Below, one piece after another: positions 1-4,498 of a DNA stretch of 5,547 bases. The number at the start of each line of letters is the position of its first letter. Position 1 is the first letter of the stretch. The notes beneath the pieces are model-generated. The model worked only from the letters and a program-made list of their open reading frames with translations. It was not told the DNA's origin and ran no database searches. Source of the DNA: an uncultured Hungatella sp. (GTDB lineage Bacteria > Bacillota > Clostridia > Lachnospirales > Lachnospiraceae); NCBI GenBank assembly GCA_959018155.1, contig CAUEKH010000195.1:1-5547 (forward strand), given 5' to 3'. A program made the translations under genes and the position numbers.

Positions 1-141
1 GGAAAGATTCGTAAATGCACTGAAAGGGATGTCCAAAAGCTGCATCGGTAAATCACATTTTGGACAGACTGCGTATTGAGGCAGCTGATAAAAACCATAG
101 AATCCACACTGTTTGCAATAATATACCCGTAACTCTCTCAT
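1..141 (-). CDS. Small zinc-ribbon protein, 5' part only (runs off left edge)
   Basis: The minus strand is open from an ATG at 141-139 to the window edge, giving the first 47 residues. The protein begins MRELRVYYCKQCGFYGFYQL and contains two cysteine knuckles, C9-x2-C12-G and C26-P-x-C29. This is the usual pattern of a small zinc ribbon that binds one structural Zn(II). The start is supported by AGGAGT on the minus strand (154-149), seven bases upstream. A second ATG at 148-146 is in another frame, lies too close to that ribosome site, and reaches a stop within about 25 codons. The gene is divergent from the 351-497 gene, another small cysteine protein. The full length, the C-terminal part and the function are unknown; nucleic-acid or protein binding is possible but not shown. 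The reading frame and the zinc ribbon are well supported, and the role is not. Confidence 0.75.
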   Translation of the reverse strand, partial: MRELRVYYCKQCGFYGFYQLPQYAVCPKCDLPMQLLDIPFSAFTNLS

Positions 142-148
142 AATTCAT

Positions 149-182
149 ACTCCTGTATTCGTGTTATGCTAAAAATATTATA
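149..182 (-). promoter_or_regulatory. Putative leftward promoter -10 box and ribosome site for the zinc-ribbon gene
   Basis: Read on the minus strand, positions 182-177 are a perfect TATAAT, about 35 bases before the start codon at 141. The ribosome site AGGAGT follows at 154-149. The matching -35 region near 205-200 reads TGTCTA, a poor match, so the promoter is weaker or needs an activator. The call rests mainly on the exact -10 box and its sensible distance from the gene. Confidence 0.4.
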
Positions 183-242
183 TTCCCGATTTAAAATGAT
201 AGACAGTTTACGTATTCGACAAAAAACGACTCCGGCACTGTC

Positions 243-271
243 TTGACGCAGTTCCCGGAATCTGTTATAAC
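243..271 (+). promoter_or_regulatory. Sigma-A-type promoter for the 351-1688 operon
   Basis: TTGACG (243-248) and TATAAC (266-271) each match the sigma-A consensus at five of six positions and are separated by exactly 17 bases. TG at 263-264 adds an extended -10 element. Transcription should start near 278, giving a leader of about 70 bases before the ATG at 351. The spacer contains a small inverted repeat, TTCCCGGAA (252-260), which could be an operator but may be chance. This promoter probably drives both the small cysteine-protein gene and the acetyltransferase gene. Confidence 0.7.
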
Positions 272-288
272 TACAGGATAGCGGCAGT

Positions 289-314
289 CATATGGCAGCC
301 ATTTTCTGCATATG
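289..314 (+). other. Leader hairpin built on two CATATG arms
   Basis: CATATG at 289-294, one bulged G (295) and CAG (296-298) can pair with CTG (306-308) and CATATG (309-314), closing a seven-base loop. That is a nine-pair stem with one bulge, inside the predicted leader and about 25 bases before the ribosome site. There is no following U-tract, so it is not a terminator. A role in mRNA stability or translation is only inference. Confidence 0.35.
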
Positions 315-350
315 ATTTTAACAGTAAAATAATTGCCGGAGGGAAAAAAC

Positions 351-497
351 ATGCCTGTCTGTCCTGTCTGTACAAGCCTGATGAAATATGAAGTGTTTCA
401 GTTTTTGATGGAGAAATACTATTGTTATAAAATAGGAAAGCCCTGTTTCCTCATGTTTCAGAACAGCAGGTGGACTCTGGTTACACTGGAGCGGTAG
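351..497 (+). CDS. Small cysteine-rich (zinc-ribbon-like) protein, 48 aa
   Basis: This 48-residue frame begins MPVCPVCTSLMKYEVFQFLM and ends in TAG at 495-497. GGAGGG (338-343) lies seven bases before the ATG, and a strong promoter lies further upstream, so translation is credible. The N-terminus has a CPVC knuckle (C4, C7), followed by a hydrophobic/aromatic stretch and then C25-Y-K-I-G-K. That resembles the second knuckle of a zinc ribbon, but Ile28 stands where the fourth cysteine is expected; the nearest substitute is C32. The protein may be an intact variant using C4/C7/C25/C32, or a decaying or truncated zinc ribbon. The stop is only 45 bases before the preferred acetyltransferase start, so the two genes are likely co-transcribed. 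I do not recognise the family, and no function is assigned. Confidence 0.6.
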   Translation: MPVCPVCTSLMKYEVFQFLMEKYYCYKIGKPCFLMFQNSRWTLVTLER

Positions 498-524
498 CGG
501 GGAATGATAAATGGTGTGTTACAT

Positions 525-530
525 AGGAGG
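525..530 (+). promoter_or_regulatory. Ribosome binding site that favours the ATG at 543
   Basis: AGGAGG at 525-530, continuing into GAGAG, is the only strong Shine-Dalgarno sequence here. It lies inside the frame opened by the upstream ATG at 504 and 12 bases before the ATG at 543. The ATG at 504 has only a weak GGGGA-like sequence close before it. The spacing to 543 is a little long, but this start also removes 13 residues (MINGVLHRRRESI) that do not look like the start of a GNAT fold. Confidence 0.6.
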
Positions 531-542
531 AGAGAAAGTATT

Positions 543-1688
543 ATGGTCGAGATACGAAAGGGGAAACCGGGAGAACTGGCGGATATTCGTGATTTTATCA
601 ATATGGTGTTCAGCATGAATAATGTCCCGCATAATTTTAAGGAGCTTCTGCCGAAACTCTATAAAGATGGGGCGGGAACGGAAGGGTACCATTATCTTGC
701 TGTGGAAGAGGGGAAGATCAGAGCGGCAGTCTGTTCCTGGCCGATCGTCTGTACGTGTGGGGAGCAGTCATTAAAAGCAGCTTATATCGGAAGCGTATCG
801 GTTCATCCGGATTCGAGAGGAGAAGGTTATATGAAGCTTCTGATGGAGGCTGCGATTGCGGATATGAAGAAGGACGGGGTTGATTTTAGCGCCCTTGATG
901 GTTACCGCCAGAGATATCGCCATTTCGGATATGAGAAATGTGGAAGTGTGATGGAATATTTCTTTACGGGTAATTCTTTCATCCATATGGCGTGTGAGCA
1001 GCCGAAGGCAGAGATCACGCTGCGCCGGGTCGGCTCGGAGGAACGGGAGTGGGTGGAAGAAGCGTATGCCATGTTCAATGAGCAGCTGACGCACTGCCTT
1101 CGCACACCGGAGGCATTTTCGGATACCGTGCGCAGCTGGACGGTAACGCCGTACGTGGTCGAAAGTAATGGTAAGATGGCGGGATATTTTGTGGAGAAGG
1201 ATGGGCAGATCGGAGAACTGGTTCTTCGTGATGAGGATCTGGTGGTGCCGGTCCTTCGGACATTTTATGAGATGGCGGGGAAAATGAGCCTTACGCTTCT
1301 CGTTTATCCTCATGAGACAGAGCGCATGGATCGGCTTTTGGCCTGCTGTGAGACGGTATCTGTCAAAGAGGAGGGCAATTACAGAATCTTTAATTTTGAG
1401 TCGGTCCTTCGCTTTGCCATGAACGTGGCGGCGGAGTCGAAAACTCTGGCGGATGGCAGTCTGACGGTAGAGATTATCGGGTATGGGACGGTGGTGGTCA
1501 GGGTTGAAAATGGAATTCCGTCTGCGGAGCGGACAGAGGCGGTAGCGGACTGCAGGCTGACTCCGGAAGAGGCGGCGCGCTTTTTCTTTTCTCCTGTCTT
1601 AATCGGAGAGGCGAGAAGACTGGAGGCGGCCGGGGGCGTCAACTGGCTTCCGCTTCCTTTATCCATCAATCACCAGGATAAATGCTGA
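543..1688 (+). CDS. Eis-like GNAT N-acetyltransferase with C-terminal SCP2-like domain
   Basis: The predicted enzyme has 381 residues and probably transfers an acetyl group from acetyl-CoA to an amine in the cytoplasm. Its start MVEIRKGKPGELADIRDFIN is typical of GNAT proteins. The acetyl-CoA loop is SVHPDSRGEGY (about residues 86-96), with R92-x-x-G95. The segment RQRYRHFGYE (about 122-131) matches the Eis-family region with the general-acid tyrosine, here probably Tyr125. Residues about 150-280 look like the second, degenerate GNAT fold, and about 295-381 like an SCP2-type domain. That order and length match the Eis/enhanced-intracellular-survival family of about 400 residues. Some members acetylate aminoglycosides or peptides at several positions, but the substrate here cannot be inferred. 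In Mycobacterium Eis the C-terminal carboxylate acts in catalysis; this chain ends in Asp-Lys-Cys. The gene could start at 504 (394 residues), but the ribosome site favours 543. It probably follows 351-497 in one operon. Confidence 0.85.
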   Translation: MVEIRKGKPGELADIRDFINMVFSMNNVPHNFKELLPKLYKDGAGTEGYHYLAVEEGKIRAAVCSWPIVCTCGEQSLKAAYIGSVSVHPDSRGEGYMKLLMEAAIADMKKDGVDFSALDGYRQRYRHFGYEKCGSVMEYFFTGNSFIHMACEQPKAEITLRRVGSEEREWVEEAYAMFNEQLTHCLRTPEAFSDTVRSWTVTPYVVESNGKMAGYFVEKDGQIGELVLRDEDLVVPVLRTFYEMAGKMSLTLLVYPHETERMDRLLACCETVSVKEEGNYRIFNFESVLRFAMNVAAESKTLADGSLTVEIIGYGTVVVRVENGIPSAERTEAVADCRLTPEEAARFFFSPVLIGEARRLEAAGGVNWLPLPLSINHQDKC

Positions 1689-1728
1689 GCCGTGGTACAG
1701 AAATTTAAGACTTCGGGCGGTTGTCAGA

Positions 1729-1746
1729 CAGCCGGATAAGCGGCTG
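1729..1746 (+). other. Short GC-rich hairpin without a U-tract
   Basis: CAGCCG (1729-1734) can pair with CGGCTG (1741-1746) around the loop GATAAG. The six-pair stem lies 40 bases after the acetyltransferase stop. No T-run follows, so it is unlikely to terminate by itself. It may protect the mRNA 3' end, or may simply be a by-product of the nearby repeat. Confidence 0.3.
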
Positions 1747-1758
1747 GTCCGTGGAGCG

Positions 1759-1835
1759 GCCAGACAACAGCCAGATAGCGGCCAGACAACAGCCGGATAA
1801 CATCCAGATAGCAGTCAGATAACAGCCAGATAAAA
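1759..1835 (+). repeat. 11-nt tandem repeat, seven units, 3' of the acetyltransferase gene
   Basis: Seven consecutive 11-base units follow the pattern GCCAGATAACA: 1759-1769, 1770-1780, 1781-1791, 1792-1802, 1803-1813, 1814-1824 and 1825-1835. Most differ from the consensus at one to three positions; the last drifts into the A-run before the terminator. A related unit, GCCGGATAAGC, stands alone at 1731-1741. The period is not a multiple of three and no credible gene covers it, so it appears to be a non-coding minisatellite in the 3' untranslated region. A period of 11 is close to one DNA helical turn, but no function is evident. Confidence 0.8.
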
Positions 1836-1843
1836 AAAGGAGG

Positions 1844-1896
1844 TTCGAAGCCAATGTCATTTAGCCAATGACACTGCTTCGAAGCTTTCTTTTTTT
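1844..1896 (+). terminator. Strong rho-independent terminator, possibly bidirectional
   Basis: TTCGAAGC (1844-1851) pairs with GCTTCGAA (1876-1883), and TGTCATT (1855-1861) pairs with AATGACA (1867-1873). A small internal loop (CAA/CT) separates the two stems, and TAGCC forms the apical loop. A T-run with one C follows at 1886-1896. On the other strand an A-run at 1832-1838 precedes the hairpin, so it could also stop leftward transcripts. It ends the acetyltransferase operon about 160 bases after the stop codon and insulates the MarR operon. Confidence 0.88.
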
Positions 1897-1947
1897 ATTA
1901 CACGGAATTTGTTGGAAAATGTATCTGTTTTCATGTGTGGGTCGGAG

Positions 1948-1963
1948 GTGCCCTCATGGGCGC
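1948..1963 (+). other. Small hairpin in the spacer after the terminator
   Basis: GTGCCC (1948-1953) can pair with GGGCGC (1958-1963), including one G-T pair, around the loop TCAT. It lies between the terminator and the A-tract repeat in otherwise featureless sequence (about 1897-1987). Its small size makes chance likely. Confidence 0.2.
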
Positions 1964-1987
1964 AGTATGACAGACGTGGCAGTTTAT

Positions 1988-2032
1988 AAAAAATATTCAG
2001 TTAAAAAATATTCAGTTAAAAAATATTCACAA
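1988..2032 (+). repeat. 15-nt A-tract tandem repeat, three units, upstream of the MarR promoter
   Basis: AAAAAATATTCAGTT occurs exactly at 1988-2002 and 2003-2017, and with a changed end (CACAA) at 2018-2032. Another A6 run follows at 2031-2036. The array ends about 20 bases before the -35 box, where A-tracts can act as an UP element for RNA polymerase. Each exact unit also contains AGTTA when joined to the next A, the complement of the TAACT found in the array downstream of the promoter. A promoter-strength or regulator-binding role is inferred; the repeat itself is seen directly. Confidence 0.8.
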
Positions 2033-2051
2033 AAAATTTATAATTCCCTCA

Positions 2052-2080
2052 TTGTAAATTTTCGTGAGAACGTGTATAAT
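2052..2080 (+). promoter_or_regulatory. Promoter of the MarR-ABC exporter operon
   Basis: TTGTAA (2052-2057) and a perfect TATAAT (2075-2080) are separated by 17 bases, giving a good sigma-A promoter. Transcription should begin around 2087, leaving a leader of about 125 bases before the MarR start at 2212. The A-rich repeat just upstream may raise its strength. The putative operator array begins immediately after the -10 box, so a bound repressor would block polymerase. No competing terminator lies between the promoter and the gene. Confidence 0.8.
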
Positions 2081-2087
2081 AGTCAAT

Positions 2088-2103
2088 AGTTAATTAGCTA
2101 ACT
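2088..2103 (+). promoter_or_regulatory. Putative MarR operator palindrome at the transcription start
   Basis: AGTTA (2088-2092) and TAACT (2099-2103) form an inverted repeat separated by six bases, 16 bp in total, overlapping the expected transcription start. MarR dimers typically bind imperfect A/T-rich palindromes of about this size, often overlapping their own promoter. The right arm is shared with the first unit of the 15-nt array. Binding by the adjacent MarR protein is inferred. Confidence 0.55.
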
Positions 2104-2169
2104 GTAAAATAGCTAACTATAAAATAGCTAATTATAAGATAACCAACTATAAGCCAACTAACTATTACC
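2095..2169 (+). repeat. 15-nt tandem repeat, five units, in the MarR operon leader (candidate operator array)
   Basis: Five contiguous 15-base units follow the pattern TAGCTAACTATAAAA: 2095-2109 (one change), 2110-2124 (reference), 2125-2139, 2140-2154 and 2155-2169, with divergence rising toward the gene. A weak additional unit may precede them at 2080-2094. Units carry TAACT, TAATT or CAACT at the same phase, and TAGCTA is itself a palindrome. The array fills the stretch between the transcription start and the ribosome site. It is best explained as repeated regulator half-sites or a leader RNA element. It could also simply be a slippage-prone minisatellite. Confidence 0.8.
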
Positions 2170-2194
2170 TTTGTAAGGGAAAATTTCAGGCAGG

Positions 2195-2202
2195 AAAGGA
2201 GG
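2195..2202 (+). promoter_or_regulatory. Ribosome binding site of the MarR gene
   Basis: AAAGGAGG lies nine bases before the ATG at 2212 and fixes that start. It is downstream of the 15-nt array, so a change in unit number would alter leader length without changing the ribosome site. Confidence 0.85.
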
Positions 2203-2211
2203 AGAGAGAAT

Positions 2212-2757
2212 ATGGACTTACAGGAGAATAAGTGGCACTGCTGTCACGACAACGAGACACCGGCCCACCAGGTACTTTCAAAATATATGAGGATTATGAA
2301 GCTTCACCGGAGTATACTGGAACAGAGGCTGAATAAGACCGGGGTTTACCGGAGCCAGCAGCAGATTCTGCGGATCCTTTCCGACCATTCCAATGTGTCG
2401 CAGAAGGAGATTGCCGAATTTATGAATGTGTCGCCCTCAACGATTGCCGTATCTGTAAAGAAACTGGAGAAGGGCGGCTATATTACGCGGATTGTGGATC
2501 AGTCTGACAACCGGTTTAATAAGCTGTGTCTGACCGAGGCAGGGGAAGACATTGTAAAACATTCCCGCATCTTCTTCAAAAATGTAGAGAATCAGATGTT
2601 TCATGGCTTTTCGGAGGAAGATTACGCGATCATGGAGCGGCTTCTCGACCGGGTTTATCAGAACCTGGAGGAGATAACGGCAGACCGGCCGGGTGGTGAG
2701 GAAGAAGCAGGAAAGACATCATCAGGAAATAGTATGACAGAAAGAGAGGATTCGTAA
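2212..2757 (+). CDS. MarR-family transcriptional regulator
   Basis: This 181-residue protein is a winged helix-turn-helix DNA-binding protein, expected to act as a dimer and probably to repress its own operon. Residues about 18-45 form the N-terminal dimerisation helix. The segment VSQKEIAEFMNVSPSTIAVS (62-81) covers the helix-turn-helix, with the recognition helix beginning near S74. The wing carries DQSDNRFNKLCLTEAG (96-111), the family's usual D-x-R-x(n)-L-T-x-x-G arrangement with Asn100-Arg101. Helices at about 112-156 complete the dimer interface. Two features are unusual: an N-terminal His-Cys-Cys-His cluster (residues 9-12), which could bind a metal or sense oxidation, and an acidic, low-complexity tail (about 157-181) beyond the normal MarR end. 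The stop is one base before the GTG of the exporter gene, so they form one operon. MarR regulators next to exporters usually respond to toxic small molecules; the ligand here is unknown. Confidence 0.93.
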   Translation: MDLQENKWHCCHDNETPAHQVLSKYMRIMKLHRSILEQRLNKTGVYRSQQQILRILSDHSNVSQKEIAEFMNVSPSTIAVSVKKLEKGGYITRIVDQSDNRFNKLCLTEAGEDIVKHSRIFFKNVENQMFHGFSEEDYAIMERLLDRVYQNLEEITADRPGGEEEAGKTSSGNSMTEREDS

Positions 2758-2758
2758 C

Positions 2759-4498
2759 GTGAAACATTACTGGAAATATATAAAACCATATCTCAGTTCA
2801 TTTTTACTTGCGCCTGTTCTGATGCTGACGGAGGTTCTCGGCGAGATTATGCTGCCGAAACTGATGTCTATGATCATCAACAATGGCGTGGTGAACCGCG
2901 ATACCAGCTATATTCTGACAGTGGGAGGAATTATGGCGCTGACTGCCTGTGTGATGGCGGCAGGAGGAATCGGGGCGGCCTACTTCGCTTCTAAAGCATC
3001 GATTTGCTTTTCTTCCGATTTAAGAAAAGACGTCTTTGACAAAGTACAGCAGTTTTCATTTAAAAATATAGATGATTTCAGCTCAGGTTCCCTTGTGACC
3101 CGTCTGACTAACGATATCCAGCAGATTCAGAACGTGGTAATGATGTGCCTTCGTATGATGTTCAGGGCGCCTGGTATGCTGATTGGCGGCCTGATTATGG
3201 CCTACTTTATCAACCGGAAGTTAATGACCATTTTACTGGTGGTAATCCCGCTTTTGCTGCTTGCCATTATCCTGCTTTTAAAAACGGCTTTTCCGCGGTT
3301 TGAGGTGATGCAGAAGAAGATTGACCGCCTCAATTCCGGGGTTCAGGAAGCGCTCACCAATGTGCGTGTGATCAAGTCCTTCGTGAGAGAGGATTATGAG
3401 GAAAAGAAATTTAAGACGATGAACCAGGATTTAAAAGAGGGCAGCTTGAACGCGATGAAGATCGTCATTGCTACCATGCCGGTCATGATGCTGGCCATGA
3501 ATATTACAACTCTGGCAGTCGTATGGTACGGCGGTAATTTAATTATTGCCGGTTCTATGCCGGTAGGCGATTTGACGGCATTTACCACCTATATTGTTCA
3601 GATTTTGATGTCCCTCATGATGGTTTCCATGATATTCCTCCAGGCCTCCCGTGCGCTGGCCTCCTTAAAGCGTGTCAGAGAAGTGCTGGATACGGAAATC
3701 GATCTGACAGATGAAAATGCGGCGCGAAAGGATGCCATTGTCACAGAAGGAAGAGTGGAATTTAAGGATGTCTGTTTCCAGTATGCGAAGGATACCGATG
3801 ATATGGTTTTGAACCATATAAGCTTTACCGCCAATCCGGGCGAGACTATCGGCATCATCGGATCCACAGGAAGCGGAAAAACATCGCTGGTTCAGCTGAT
3901 TCCCAGGCTGTACGATGCCGACAGCGGCAGTGTGCTGGTAGACGGCATCAATGTGAAAGATTACTCTCTCAAAAATTTAAGGGAGGGCGTCGGCATGGTA
4001 CTCCAGAAAAATGTCCTGTTCTCAGGGACGATTGCAGAGAATCTGCGCTGGGGAAATGAGGAGGCCTCGGATGAAGAGATGAAGGCTGCCGCAGTCAGCG
4101 CTCAGGCGGACGGCTTCGTTTCCGCCTTCCAGGAAGGCTATAACAGGGATTTGGGCCAGGGCGGCGTCAATGTCTCAGGCGGCCAGAAGCAGAGGCTCTG
4201 TATTGCCAGGGCGCTGTTAAAGAAACCGAAGATCCTGATCCTTGACGACAGCACCTCAGCCGTAGATACGGCCACAGAGGCCAGAATCCGCGAGTGCTTT
4301 ACCACGACATTAAAGGATACGACGAAATTTATCATCGCCCAGAGAATCGGATCGGTGGAAGGCGCGGATAAAATCATCGTATTGGACGATGGCAATATTG
4401 TGGGACTTGGAAGCCATGAGGAACTCATCCGTACCTGCGAGGCTTACCAGGAAATCTATTACTCACAGAGAGATAAGGAAAAGGAGGTGAGCGCGTAA
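2759..4498 (+). CDS. ABC exporter half-transporter with degenerate ATPase site (first subunit of a heterodimer)
   Basis: This 579-residue membrane protein has a six-helix type IV exporter domain (about 13-300) followed by one nucleotide-binding domain (about 330-570). Visible motifs are Walker A GSTGSGKTS (368-376), Q-loop Q416, signature VSGGQ (472-476), Walker B ILILDD (492-497) and D-loop SAVD (500-503). The position after the Walker B aspartate is Asp497 instead of the catalytic Glu, and the switch position is Gln528 (FIIAQR) instead of His. This pair of changes marks the degenerate-site subunit of heterodimeric exporters such as BmrC/BmrD and TM287/TM288. Its own intact signature motif should complete the partner's active site. 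The GTG start is preceded by GAGAGGA eight bases upstream and is one base after the MarR stop; the next in-frame ATG would remove most of the first membrane helix. It probably exports drugs, lipids or peptides across the cytoplasmic membrane; the substrate is unknown. Confidence 0.93.
   Translation: MKHYWKYIKPYLSSFLLAPVLMLTEVLGEIMLPKLMSMIINNGVVNRDTSYILTVGGIMALTACVMAAGGIGAAYFASKASICFSSDLRKDVFDKVQQFSFKNIDDFSSGSLVTRLTNDIQQIQNVVMMCLRMMFRAPGMLIGGLIMAYFINRKLMTILLVVIPLLLLAIILLLKTAFPRFEVMQKKIDRLNSGVQEALTNVRVIKSFVREDYEEKKFKTMNQDLKEGSLNAMKIVIATMPVMMLAMNITTLAVVWYGGNLIIAGSMPVGDLTAFTTYIVQILMSLMMVSMIFLQASRALASLKRVREVLDTEIDLTDENAARKDAIVTEGRVEFKDVCFQYAKDTDDMVLNHISFTANPGETIGIIGSTGSGKTSLVQLIPRLYDADSGSVLVDGINVKDYSLKNLREGVGMVLQKNVLFSGTIAENLRWGNEEASDEEMKAAAVSAQADGFVSAFQEGYNRDLGQGGVNVSGGQKQRLCIARALLKKPKILILDDSTSAVDTATEARIRECFTTTLKDTTKFIIAQRIGSVEGADKIIVLDDGNIVGLGSHEELIRTCEAYQEIYYSQRDKEKEVSA
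4481..4490 (+). promoter_or_regulatory. Consensus ribosome binding site inside the first exporter gene
   Basis: AAGGAGGTGA, a full anti-16S complement, lies within the last codons of the first exporter gene and seven bases before the second start. The genes overlap by one base in TAATG (4496-4500). This arrangement should couple translation of the two subunits and support near-equal amounts, as a heterodimer needs. Confidence 0.88.

Noticed and set aside
504..542. Upstream ATG at 504 as the start of the acetyltransferase
   Set aside because: There is no good ribosome site before it. The strong AGGAGG at 525-530 lies after it and points to the ATG at 543, and the extra 13 residues do not fit the GNAT start.
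771..1669. Minus-strand open frames across the acetyltransferase gene
   Set aside because: They lie fully opposite a well-supported gene, have no recognisable domains, and show compositions typical of antisense shadows.
1729..1746. Second terminator directly after the acetyltransferase gene
   Set aside because: The stem is only six pairs and is followed by GTCC instead of a T-run; the real terminator is at 1844-1896.
1868..2089. 73-codon plus-strand frame with KKYSV repeats
   Set aside because: It starts inside the terminator hairpin, has no ribosome site, and its repeat is simply the A-tract 15-nt array read in frame. It ends over the MarR promoter.
1759..2169. CRISPR array
   Set aside because: The repeats are 11 or 15 bases long and contiguous, with no unique spacers and no cas genes nearby.
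2088..2211. Riboswitch or T-box in the MarR leader
   Set aside because: The leader is A/T-rich tandem repeat with only weak pairings. No conserved riboswitch core, T-box motif or terminator/antiterminator pair was seen.
1689..2211. Insertion sequence or integration scar in the repeat-rich spacer
   Set aside because: No transposase remnant, terminal inverted repeats or flanking target duplication could be found; the repeats are short and tandem.
3394..4428. Minus-strand open frames across the first exporter gene
   Set aside because: They are antisense to conserved membrane and ATPase motifs and show no promoter, ribosome site or family resemblance.
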